A DNA stretch of 64,000 bases. Source: UBA7803 sp040219935. Lineage in GTDB: Bacteria; Pseudomonadota; Gammaproteobacteria; Pseudomonadales; Azotimanducaceae. This document shows, piece by piece, positions 7,037 to 16,236 of the stretch. Location: the NCBI GenBank assembly GCA_040219935.1, contig JAVJUA010000003.1, positions 1 to 64,000 on the forward strand, written 5' to 3'. The notes under the pieces were generated by a model. The model made no database searches. It saw only the letters and a list, made by a program, of their open reading frames with translations, and was not told where the DNA came from. The number at the start of each line of letters is the position of its first letter. The first letter of the stretch is position 1. A program made the translations under genes and the position numbers.

Positions 7037-7984
7037 ATGACCACGCCCTTCTGGTTCGACCGCGCGCTGAACACCCCGTCCGAGACCGGCGAGGTCACCG
7101 TCGACGGCGTGCCCATCCGCTTCGAGACCTGGGGCGAGCGCGGCCGGCCCGGCCTGGTGCTGGTGCACGGCAGCAACGCCCACCGCGAGTGGTGGCGCTT
7201 CGTGGCCCCGTTCCTGGCCGATCAGTTCCGGGTCGCGGCGCTGGATTCCTCCGGCAACGGCGACAGCGGCTGGCGCGAGCGCTACAGCGGCGCGGTGCTG
7301 GCGAAAGAGGTCTGGGAGGTCTGCCACGCGGCCGAGCTGGGGCCGCGGCCGTTCGTCGTGGGCCACAGCTTCGGCGGCTTCGTGGTGCTGGAGACGGGCC
7401 ACCGCTACGGCGCCGATCTCGGCGGCATCATCTTCATGGACTTCACCACCGCACCCCCCGAGCAGTACGTGGAGTGGGGCCTGCGCGCCGAGCGCGAGGG
7501 CGTTGAGGCGCGCCGCGGCACCCGCGTCTACGCCGATCGCGAGCAGGCGCTCGGCCGCTTCCGCTACGTGCCCGAGCAGCCGGTCACCCACCCCTGCGTG
7601 CACCACTACATCGCCGGCAAGAGCCTGCGCCCGGTGGAAGGCGGCTGGACCTGGAAGTTCGACCCGGCCCTGTTCGACTACCTGGAGATGGGCGTCGAGC
7701 AGCGCGACAAGTTCGCCGCCATGGCCTGCCGCAGCGCCGTCATCCTGGGGGAGGACAGCGCCGACGACGGTGCCTTCTACGCCGACCACATGGCCGAGAT
7801 CACCGGCGGCCGGCTGCCCATCTTCAAGGTGCCCGGCACCCACCATCACCTGATGTTCGACGACCCCATCGCCGTCACCATGGCCATCAAGGGGGTGCTG
7901 CTCGGCTGGATCGGCGACGATCACGCCGCCGACATCCGCGCCGCCCTCGACCGCACCCTGGAGGCTTCGCCATGCCGGAACTGA
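7037..7984 (+). CDS. Alpha/beta hydrolase
   Basis: A 315-residue alpha/beta hydrolase. The oxyanion region LVLVHGSNAHREWW (about residues 41-54) is followed by the nucleophile elbow VVGHSFGGFV (Ser near 118) and a C-terminal GTHHHLMFDD with the catalytic His. No signal peptide is seen, so it acts in the cytoplasm on an unknown ester, lactone or C-C substrate. ATG 7037 is preceded by GAGAGG. The stop overlaps the start of the RraA-like gene by 13 bp, so the two are coupled, and the ArsC-like gene follows within 30 bp. Together with the aldolase-like neighbour it may form a short catabolic unit. Confidence 0.9.
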   Translation: MTTPFWFDRALNTPSETGEVTVDGVPIRFETWGERGRPGLVLVHGSNAHREWWRFVAPFLADQFRVAALDSSGNGDSGWRERYSGAVLAKEVWEVCHAAELGPRPFVVGHSFGGFVVLETGHRYGADLGGIIFMDFTTAPPEQYVEWGLRAEREGVEARRGTRVYADREQALGRFRYVPEQPVTHPCVHHYIAGKSLRPVEGGWTWKFDPALFDYLEMGVEQRDKFAAMACRSAVILGEDSADDGAFYADHMAEITGGRLPIFKVPGTHHHLMFDDPIAVTMAIKGVLLGWIGDDHAADIRAALDRTLEASPCRN

Positions 7985-8676
7985 GCCCAGCGCTGCGCGA
8001 CGCGCTGACCGCCCTGGACACGCCCACCGTGTGCAACGCCCTGGAGCTGGTGGCGCCGGAGCGGCGCGGCTACGGCTACACCGTCAGCCCACTGGTCTGC
8101 ACCCGCCCCGGGCTGCCGCCCATGGTGGGCTTTGCCCGCACCGCCGCCATCCGCGCCGCCCACCCCAGCGACCTCAAGGGCGCCGACGCCCGCGCCCTGC
8201 AGGACGGCTACTACGCCTACGTGGACGCCGGTCCGAAGCCGGCCATCATGGTGATCCAGGACCTGGACGGGCCGCTGCGCGGCTACGGCTCGTGGTGGGG
8301 CGAGGTAAACAGCAGCGTTCACAAAGGGTTCGGCTGCCTGGGCGTGATCACCGACGGCAGCGTGCGCGACCTGCCGGACATCGCCGAAGGCTTTCAGATG
8401 CTGGCCGACCGGGTGGGGCCGTCCCACGCCTTCGTGCACCCCGTCGCCTACGGCGAGCCGGTGACCGTGGCCGGCATGCGCGTGCGCGACGGCGACCTGA
8501 TCCACGCCGACCAGCATGGCGCCGTGGTGATACCGTGGGCCGTGGCCGACCGGGTGGCCGAGGCGGCGGCCGCCATCGCCCGCCGCGAGCGGGTCATCAT
8601 CGACGCCGCCCGCGAGCCCGGCTTCGACATCGAGCGGCTGCGCCGGGCCTGGGGCGACGCCGCCGACATCCACTGA
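7972..8676 (+). CDS. RraA family protein (HMG/CHA aldolase-like)
   Basis: A 234-residue member of the RraA / dimethylmenaquinone methyltransferase-like family. Members include 4-hydroxy-4-methyl-2-oxoglutarate aldolases and the RNase E inhibitor RraA. The family core is visible: LDTPTVCNALE at the N-terminus, VNSSVHKGFGCLGVITDGSVRDL (about 110-132, holding the divalent-metal Asp and Arg), and GDLIHADQHGAVVIP near 175. With the metal-site Asp present, an aldolase or decarboxylase role is more likely than RNase E regulation. It overlaps the hydrolase gene by 13 bp and precedes the ArsC-like gene, probably in one transcript. Confidence 0.88.
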   Translation: MPELSPALRDALTALDTPTVCNALELVAPERRGYGYTVSPLVCTRPGLPPMVGFARTAAIRAAHPSDLKGADARALQDGYYAYVDAGPKPAIMVIQDLDGPLRGYGSWWGEVNSSVHKGFGCLGVITDGSVRDLPDIAEGFQMLADRVGPSHAFVHPVAYGEPVTVAGMRVRDGDLIHADQHGAVVIPWAVADRVAEAAAAIARRERVIIDAAREPGFDIERLRRAWGDAADIH

Positions 8677-8688
8677 CACCCACCACAC

Positions 8689-8694
8689 AGGAGG
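8689..8694 (+). promoter_or_regulatory. Shine-Dalgarno fixing the start of the ArsC-like gene
   Basis: AGGAGG lies 9 nt before ATG 8704. This near-perfect site places the true start upstream of the in-frame TGA at 8743, so the ribosome must read through that TGA to make the conserved domain. Confidence 0.85.
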
Positions 8695-8703
8695 CAGACG
8701 GCT

Positions 8704-9045
8704 ATGGCGAAATCCGTAGACTGGTACTACTACCGCGGCGGCTGAACCAGCTGCACCCGAGCATCCAGGTTTCTGGAGGCAAGCAAGATCGACGTGACCG
8801 AGACCGTGCCCGCCAGCCGCAAGCTGCAGGGCGATGATGCCCGCGCCCTGCTGAAGGGCGCCAGCCGGCTGCTGGTGGCCAAGGGCAAGAAGCTGCAGAC
8901 CTTCGATGGCGCGGCGCTCAAGGGAGACGACGCGGTGGCCGCCATGCTGGGGCCCACGGGCAACCTGCGGGCGCCCACGGCCAAGGTCGGCAAGACGCTG
9001 GTGGTGGGCTTCAGCGAGGACGCCTACCGCGAGGCATTGGGCTGA
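8704..9045 (+). CDS. ArsC-family thioredoxin-fold protein, predicted selenoprotein (TGA 8743-8745 as Sec)
   Basis: Read through an in-frame TGA, this gives a 113-residue ArsC/Spx-like protein. It opens MAKSVDWYYYRGG, then U14-T-S-C17, then TRASRFLEASKIDV. Relatives begin in the same way with a CxxC redox motif, so the TGA sits exactly where the first, nucleophilic Cys is expected (UxxC). The C-terminal part GPTGNLRAPTAKVGKTLVVGF is the usual end of these thioredoxin-fold proteins, including the Arg-Ala-Pro segment with the cis-proline position. An excellent Shine-Dalgarno precedes ATG 8704, and a SECIS-like hairpin follows the TGA. ArsC-like selenoproteins are, to my knowledge, a recognised family. 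A point nonsense mutation (TGC or TGT to TGA) is the alternative. A shorter frame from GTG 8794 would lack the whole active site. Confidence 0.75.
8761..8780 (+). promoter_or_regulatory. Putative bacterial SECIS hairpin
   Basis: The stem TCCAG/CTGGA (8764-8768 with 8773-8777) closes a GTTT loop and is extended by GC/GC across one A-G mismatch. If the apical G-C pair opens, the loop is GGTTTC. Bacterial SECIS elements need a small apical loop with a G near its 5' side (GGUCU in E. coli fdhF) within a few tens of nucleotides of the UGA. Here the loop G lies 23-24 nt after the TGA. Confidence 0.6.
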
Positions 9046-9072
9046 CGCGACGGCGCCGTGCCCATCGGGCAC

Positions 9073-10404
9073 TCACAGCTCGGTGAGAATCCGGGCGTGG
9101 GTGGCGCGGTCGAGCCGGTAGGCACAGGCGCCGGCGATGATCACCAGCATCACGCCGGCGGGCGCCAGGGTCATGAGGTTGTGGATCATGGCGGTGGCCG
9201 CCGGCGACTGGGCCTCGTTGGCCACGTAGCCGGCCACCGCCAGCGCCGCCGCCACGCCGGCCCCGCCCAGGGCCTTGGCCAGCTTCTGGAAGAAGCTGGC
9301 AAACGCGAAGATGGCGCCGTCGGCCCGCCGGCCATGGCGCCACTGGGCGTACTCCACCGTGTCCGGAATCATGGCCCAGCCCAGCACGGCGATGGGGGTG
9401 CCGCCCAGCGCCACCACGCACGACCAGAAGAACACCCAGCCCACCGCCTCATAGGGCGTGAAGTACAGGCCCCCGCAGCCCACCAGAGTCAGCAGCGCGC
9501 CGGCGATGATGCCGCCGGCCTTGCCTAACCGGGCCGACAGCCAGGGTACCGCCAGCAGCCCCACCAGCATCACCGGCAGGGTGACGGCGAAGAACACGGC
9601 CACCAGGTCTTCCCGGCCCAGGTTGTACTTGAAGTAGTACAGCGTCACCGTCTGCCGCACCGTGAACGACAGCATGCCGCAGGTGAACAGCAGCATCACC
9701 ACCAGCAGCGGGCCGTTGACGAACACGGCCCGCAGCGAGTCGGTCAGCGACAGCGTCTGCTCGGGCGGCGGCTGCACCTGCTCGCGAGTGTAGGCGACCG
9801 TCAGCCATAAGAGCGCCGTGGCCGCCACCGAGAAGATCACCATGGCCAGGGTGAAGCCGCGGGTGCCGCCGCCCAGGGCGCCCACCAGCGGCAGCATGCC
9901 CACCGAGATGGCGTAGCCGCCGGAGAACGCGAACGCCATGCGCACCGTGGAGAGCACCGTGCGCTCGTGGTGATCGGCCGTCAGCGACGCCGTCATGGCC
10001 GAGTAGGGAATCGACACCACCGTGTAGACCAGGCCGAAGGTCACGTAGGTGGCGTAGGCCCACAGCAGCTTGCCGGCCGGGCTCAGGTCCGGGGCGCTGA
10101 AGGTGAGCACCGAGACGACGCCGAGGGGCACCGCCCCGAACAGGATCCACGGCCGCAGGCGCCCCCAGCGGCTGCGGGTGCGCTCGGCAATCAGGCCCAT
10201 CAGCGGGTCGGTCACCGCGTCGACGATGCGGGCCACCAGAAACACGCCGCCGGCCGCCGCCGCGGAGAGGCCGAAGACGTCGGTGTAGAAGTACAGCAGG
10301 TACGTCATCGCCGAGATGAAGTACAGGTTGATGCCGAGATCGCCGACGCCGTAGCCGAGGCGCTGCGCGACGGTAAGCCTGTGGCCGGCGGCGATGATGG
10401 TCAG
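9073..10404 (-). CDS. GPH-type MFS transporter (glycoside/hexuronide:cation symporter family), CTG start
   Basis: A 12-helix secondary transporter of about 443 residues. The N-terminal block QRLGYGVGDLGINLYF, then LLYFYTDVFGLS, then DAVTDPLMGLIAERTRSRWGR RPW are signatures of the GPH (MelB-like) group. The first ATG in frame (10308) falls after the conserved LGYGVGD block, inside helix 1. No ATG, GTG or TTG lies between that and the upstream gene's stop, but CTG 10404 does, overlapping that stop as CTGA. CTG start by translational coupling is therefore inferred. It is the last gene of the amidohydrolase/CaiB operon and probably imports their substrate. Confidence 0.85.
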   Translation of the reverse strand: MTIIAAGHRLTVAQRLGYGVGDLGINLYFISAMTYLLYFYTDVFGLSAAAAGGVFLVARIVDAVTDPLMGLIAERTRSRWGRLRPWILFGAVPLGVVSVLTFSAPDLSPAGKLLWAYATYVTFGLVYTVVSIPYSAMTASLTADHHERTVLSTVRMAFAFSGGYAISVGMLPLVGALGGGTRGFTLAMVIFSVAATALLWLTVAYTREQVQPPPEQTLSLTDSLRAVFVNGPLLVVMLLFTCGMLSFTVRQTVTLYYFKYNLGREDLVAVFFAVTLPVMLVGLLAVPWLSARLGKAGGIIAGALLTLVGCGGLYFTPYEAVGWVFFWSCVVALGGTPIAVLGWAMIPDTVEYAQWRHGRRADGAIFAFASFFQKLAKALGGAGVAAALAVAGYVANEAQSPAATAMIHNLMTLAPAGVMLVIIAGACAYRLDRATHARILTEL

Positions 10405-11576
10405 ATCACTCCGGCGTCTTTGAGGGCGGCGATGCGCTCGGCGTCGACGCCGAGTTCTGCCAGCACCGCCGCCGAGTCGGCGCCGCTGTCCGGGGCGGCC
10501 CGATCGAAGCGGTCGGGACGCGGATACGCCGACAGGTTGATGGGCGAGCGGATCAGGCGCACGTCACCCAGCGCCTCGTGGGTGGCCGGCAGCGCCATCT
10601 GCAGGTGGCGCACCTGGGCATCCTCGAAGGCCTGGCCGATGTCGTTGATGGGCCCGCAGGGCACGCCGGCGGCGTTCAGCACCCGCACCAGCTCGGCGGT
10701 GGTATAACGGCCGGTCACCGCGTTGATGTCGGCCTTCAGCCGCGCCTTGTTGGCTGCCCGCTCGCGGCCGCTGGCGTAGGCCGGGTTCGCCAGCAACGCT
10801 TGCGCATCCAGCGCCTCGCAGAAGCGCTGCCACAGCCGCGCGCTGGGGGCGGCGACGTTCACCAGCCCGTCCTTCGAGGTGAACGTGCCCATGGGCACCT
10901 GGTAGGGGTGGTCGTTGCCCTGGGCCTCGGGCACCTCGCCGCTCATGGTGTAGCGGGCGCCCTGGAAGTCGAGCTTGTTCATCATCGCTTCCAGCAGCGA
11001 GGTGTGCACCCACTGCCCCTCTCCCGTGCGCTCGCGGTGCAGCAGCGCCAGCAGGATGCCCTGCCCCAGAAACATGCCGGCGGACGTGTCGCTGATGGCG
11101 ATGCCCACCCGGGTCGGGCCGTGCTCGGGATCGCCGGTCACCGACATCAGCCCGCTCATGCCCTGGATGATCTGGTCGACGCCGGCCCGGTCGCCGTAGG
11201 GGCCATCCTGGCCGAAGCCGGAGATGCTGGCGTAGATGATGCGCGGGTTCACCGCGCGGACCGCGTCGTAGTCGACGCCGAGGCGGTGCTTCACCTCGGC
11301 CTTGAAGTTCTCCACCACCACGTCGGCGCCGCGGGCCAGCGTCATGAACAGCTCGACGCCGCGCGGGTCCTTCAGGTTCAGGGTGAGGCTGCGCTTGTTG
11401 CGGTGCAGGTTCTGCTCGTCGGGTCCGCGGCGGCCGCCGGTGACGGAGCCGCCCTCCCCCGGCGGCTCGATCTTGATCACGTCCGCGCCCCAGTCGGCCA
11501 GCAGCCGCACCGCCGCCGGGCCGGCGCGGGCGTGGGTCAGATCCAGCACCCGCAGGTGCGCGAGCGGGCCGTTCAT
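10401..11576 (-). CDS. CaiB/BaiF family (class III) CoA-transferase
   Basis: A 391-residue class III CoA-transferase. These interlocked dimers move CoA between organic acids through an aspartyl-CoA intermediate. Visible landmarks are LRVLDLTHARAGPAAVRLLADWGADVIKIEPP at the N-terminus, the NKRSLTLNLKDPRG segment, and GVDQIIQGMSGLM, which carries the family's catalytic Asp. The C-terminal FEDAQVR segment is also typical. It lies 7 bp after the amidohydrolase and overlaps the transporter start by 4 bases. The context suggests activation of an acid released by the amidohydrolase. The substrate cannot be read from sequence. Confidence 0.93.
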   Translation of the reverse strand: MNGPLAHLRVLDLTHARAGPAAVRLLADWGADVIKIEPPGEGGSVTGGRRGPDEQNLHRNKRSLTLNLKDPRGVELFMTLARGADVVVENFKAEVKHRLGVDYDAVRAVNPRIIYASISGFGQDGPYGDRAGVDQIIQGMSGLMSVTGDPEHGPTRVGIAISDTSAGMFLGQGILLALLHRERTGEGQWVHTSLLEAMMNKLDFQGARYTMSGEVPEAQGNDHPYQVPMGTFTSKDGLVNVAAPSARLWQRFCEALDAQALLANPAYASGRERAANKARLKADINAVTGRYTTAELVRVLNAAGVPCGPINDIGQAFEDAQVRHLQMALPATHEALGDVRLIRSPINLSAYPRPDRFDRAAPDSGADSAAVLAELGVDAERIAALKDAGVI

Positions 11577-11583
11577 GACCGTG

Positions 11584-13284
<1,701 letters not shown>

Positions 13285-13407
13285 GGTTGTCCCCTGCGGA
13301 AAATGAACGCCCGGATTGTCTCACAACCCGAAGTGGAGTCCACCAGCGGTGCGGAGCACGCGGCCGCGTGCTAACGTTTCCGGCCACCACCGGCGGACAG
13401 CAAGCGT

Positions 13408-13956
13408 ATGAGACCCTCGAGCCCCGGAGCCCTCGGCCTGGCCATCATCCTGTGCTGGTTGGCAGCGTCGGCGGCAGCCGACCTCGATGAAATCTACAAC
13501 TACCACCGCATCGACCCCGGCCTGCACACGGCGGGCCAGGTGACGCCTGCACAGGTCCCGGACCTCAAGGACCAGGGCATCGGCATGGTGATCAACCTGG
13601 CCGTGGCCGATGCCGAGCGCAACGGCGAGGAAGGCTTCCGGGTCGCCGAGCAGGGCATCGCCTACACCCAGATTCCGGTGGCCTGGGACAACCCGACCCT
13701 GGCTGACCTGGATCTGTTCTTCGCGGTCATGGACGCCCGCGGCGACCGGCCGGTGCTGGTGCACTGCTTCGCCAACTACCGGGCTTCCGCGTTCACCTAT
13801 CTGTACCGCACGCTGCGCCTCGGCGTGCCCGAGGCCGAGGCGCGCGCCGGCCTCGACGCAGTCTGGAGCGAAGCCGCCTTCGATGAGAACCCGCAGTGGC
13901 GCGCGTTCCTGGAAGCCGCCCGGGACCGTTACGCCGCTGTGGGCGCCAGACCATGA
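13408..13956 (+). CDS. Secreted tyrosine-phosphatase-like protein (DUF442-like)
   Basis: A 182-residue protein with an N-terminal hydrophobic signal-like segment (about 8-24, ending ASAAA) and a small dual-specificity-phosphatase fold. GLHTAGQVTPAQVPDLKDQGIGMVINL is the typical beginning of the fold. VLVHCFANYRASAF (about 111-124) carries the Cys and Arg of the P-loop, with the CX4R spacing seen in DUF442-like proteins. It would act in the periplasm if the signal is cleaved. The stop overlaps the carboxylesterase start as ATGA, so the two are coupled. The natural phosphosubstrate is unknown. Confidence 0.82.
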   Translation: MRPSSPGALGLAIILCWLAASAAADLDEIYNYHRIDPGLHTAGQVTPAQVPDLKDQGIGMVINLAVADAERNGEEGFRVAEQGIAYTQIPVAWDNPTLADLDLFFAVMDARGDRPVLVHCFANYRASAFTYLYRTLRLGVPEAEARAGLDAVWSEAAFDENPQWRAFLEAARDRYAAVGARP

Positions 13957-15740
13957 AGAAGGCCGCCATGGTGCTGATCGTCATCTCCCTGGCGGTCGTC
14001 GCCTGGGTGCTGCTGCGTCCGGCACCTGCCGAGCGAGCGGTGCCCGTGCGCGACGATGTCACCCTGCGCAGCACCAGCGCCGGCGACGTGGTGGGCTTCA
14101 TCGACGCCCACGGCGCCCGCGCCTGGCTCGGCATTCCCTTCGCGGCGCCGCCCGTGGGCACCCTGCGCTGGCGTGCGCCGCAGCCGCCGGTGCCCTGGGC
14201 GGGCGTGCGCGAGGCCCTGTCGGCCGGCGGCCGCTGCCCGCAGAAGCCGTCGCCGCTGGCCGAGGGCGACCAAGCCGGCGCCGCGGTGGCGGGCCAGGAA
14301 GACTGCCTGTACCTGAACGTCTGGGCGCCGCCCAACGCCCGTGACCTGCCGGTGATGCTGTGGGTGCATGGCGGCGGCAACACCATCGGCAGCGGCGACA
14401 CCTACATCGGCGCCGCCCTGGCGGTGCAGCAGCGGGTGGTGGTGATCACCATCAACTACCGGCTGGGGCCGTTCGGCTGGTTCGCACACCCCGGGCTCGC
14501 CACCGGCAACCTGCTCGACGACTCCGGCAACTACGGCACCCTGGACATCGTCCGCGCCCTCGAGTGGACGCGCGACAACGTCGACGCCTTCGGCGGCGAC
14601 CCCGGCAACGTCACCCTGTTCGGCGAATCGGCCGGCGCCTTCGACACCCTGGCCATGATGGCCTCGCCGCTGGCCCGGGGGCTGTTCCACCGTGCCATCG
14701 TCCAGTCCGGCGGCTTCAGCCCCACGCCCATGAGCCGGGCCGCCAACGCCGTGGAGAACGGCGGCCACCCGTTCAGCGCTACCGAGATCGTCAACCGCCT
14801 CATGGTGGCCGACGGCACGGTGCCCGACCGCGAGGCGGCGCTGGCGCTGCAGAACGACATGGCGCCGGCCGCCCTGCGCACCTACCTGTACGGCAAGACA
14901 CCGGACGACGTGTTCGCGCTCTGGGAGGACAGCGGCTTCGGCATGATCGACGCGCCCGACAGCTTCGCCGACGGCCACGTGCTGCCGGCGCTGGCCACCG
15001 AGGAGATCTTCGGCAATCCCGAGCGGCACAACGTCGTGCCGGTGATCCTCGGCAGCAACCGCGACGAGCCGTCCCTGTTCATGGCCCAGAACCCGGAGTT
15101 CGTCGAGCGCTGGCTCGGCATCTTTCCCCGCTTGAAGGACGAAGACGACTACCTGCGCCGGGTGAAGTACGGCGCCATGGCCTGGAAGGCCAGCGGCGTC
15201 GACGAGCTGGCAGACCTGATGACGGCGGCGGGCAATCCGGACGTGTTCGCCTACCGCTTCGACTGGGACGAGCTGGGGTCGATGCTGGGCTATGACCTGT
15301 CGAAGGCGCTGGGCGCCGCCCACTTCCTCGAGGTGCCGTTCGTGTTCGGCGACTTCGAGAACTTCCCGTTGGCCTACCTGTTCGACGACCATGGCCCGGC
15401 GCGGGACGAACTGGCAGCGGCGATGATGTCGTACTGGGCGCAGTTCGCCTATCAGGGCGACCCCGGCCGCGGCCGCGACGGCGCGCTGCCGCTCTGGGCG
15501 GCGTGGGGCGAAGACGACCAGCGGTCGCTGCTGCTCGACACGGCCGCCGACGGCGGCATCCGCATGATGCATGAGAAGGTGACCCGCGAGACCGTGGTGC
15601 GCGCCATCGCCACCGACCCGGACATTCTCGACCAGCAGGCCCGCTGCACCCTGTACCGTGACACCTTCCGCTGGGACGGGCAGTTCGACCGCGCCGAGTA
15701 TCAGTCCCTCGGCTGCGACGACGCCGTGCCCGCCGGCTGA
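13953..15740 (+). CDS. Type B carboxylesterase family protein
   Basis: A 595-residue type B carboxylesterase. An N-terminal membrane/signal segment (about 4-20) is followed by the family blocks GIPFAAPPVGTLRWRAP, EDCLYLNVW, and the oxyanion-hole region LWVHGGGNTIGSG. The nucleophile elbow is LFGESAGAF (Ser near 228), with a catalytic-triad Glu and His expected later (HFLEVPFVFGDF region). It is likely periplasmic or membrane-tethered. ATG 13953 overlaps the phosphatase stop. Its last 40 bp overlap the convergent gene ending at 15701. Substrate range of this family is broad (esters, amides). Confidence 0.93.
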   Translation: MKKAAMVLIVISLAVVAWVLLRPAPAERAVPVRDDVTLRSTSAGDVVGFIDAHGARAWLGIPFAAPPVGTLRWRAPQPPVPWAGVREALSAGGRCPQKPSPLAEGDQAGAAVAGQEDCLYLNVWAPPNARDLPVMLWVHGGGNTIGSGDTYIGAALAVQQRVVVITINYRLGPFGWFAHPGLATGNLLDDSGNYGTLDIVRALEWTRDNVDAFGGDPGNVTLFGESAGAFDTLAMMASPLARGLFHRAIVQSGGFSPTPMSRAANAVENGGHPFSATEIVNRLMVADGTVPDREAALALQNDMAPAALRTYLYGKTPDDVFALWEDSGFGMIDAPDSFADGHVLPALATEEIFGNPERHNVVPVILGSNRDEPSLFMAQNPEFVERWLGIFPRLKDEDDYLRRVKYGAMAWKASGVDELADLMTAAGNPDVFAYRFDWDELGSMLGYDLSKALGAAHFLEVPFVFGDFENFPLAYLFDDHGPARDELAAAMMSYWAQFAYQGDPGRGRDGALPLWAAWGEDDQRSLLLDTAADGGIRMMHEKVTRETVVRAIATDPDILDQQARCTLYRDTFRWDGQFDRAEYQSLGCDDAVPAG

Positions 15741-16210
15741 TCGCCCCGGACCATGGTGACGCCGGCCGGCTGCCTGAGCCGGTCGACGTGCTGCGATCTG
15801 ACCTGGGTGATCCAGTCCTTCACGCACAGGGCGACGTTCACGTAGGGCTCGTTGCTGGCGAACACGTAGATGTCGCCCAGCTCCAGCACCGCGGCGTGCA
15901 CCACCAGCGGCTCCGGACGCACGCAAACCACGGCCTCGTGCTCGGTGCCGCCGTGGGGGGCGTTACCCGTCACTGTCAGCCACCCTGAGATCAGATCCAC
16001 CGGCCCGGTCACGGACAGGTTGCGATGGATCTGCTCGACCCGGTCGCCGGCCACCCGCCGCAGCGCCTCCGCCACCGCCGGCTCGGCCAGCAGCGCGTCA
16101 ATCTCATAGGTACCCGCGTAGCGGGCGACCAGCTCTTCCGGCGGCGTCGCCGCCGCGCTGCCGGCGGTGAGCAACAGCAGCCACGCCATGCGCTTTCCGG
16201 CACTTCCCAT
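15701..16210 (-). CDS. Hypothetical secreted protein
   Basis: A 169-residue protein of no family I recognise. It starts at ATG 16210 with GGGAGCAGG upstream, and has a short signal peptide (KRMAWLLLLTAGSAAA) after a few charged residues. The mature part begins TPPEELVARYAGTYEIDALL and includes a VVCVRPEP segment with one Cys and a NVALCVKDW segment with another, which may form a disulfide. It lies 26 bp downstream of the EthD-type gene on the same strand and is probably the last gene of that run. Its 3' end overlaps the carboxylesterase gene tail by 40 bp. Confidence 0.75.
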   Translation of the reverse strand: MGSAGKRMAWLLLLTAGSAAATPPEELVARYAGTYEIDALLAEPAVAEALRRVAGDRVEQIHRNLSVTGPVDLISGWLTVTGNAPHGGTEHEAVVCVRPEPLVVHAAVLELGDIYVFASNEPYVNVALCVKDWITQVRSQHVDRLRQPAGVTMVRGDQPAGTASSQPRD

Positions 16211-16236
16211 GAACCTGCTCCCCTGCCCGCGTTCGC

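Noticed and set aside
8794..9045. A short separate gene starting at GTG 8794
   Set aside because: It lacks the N-terminal half of the thioredoxin fold and its redox motif, while the frame upstream to ATG 8704 has a strong ribosome site and family-typical sequence interrupted only by the TGA.
9073..10308. ATG 10308 as the start of the GPH transporter
   Set aside because: It would remove the conserved LGYGVGD block and half of helix 1; CTG 10404 is preferred though unusual.
13518..13776. Phosphatase CX4R spacing as a defect
   Set aside because: DUF442-like phosphatases also use this spacing, so it is not evidence of inactivation.
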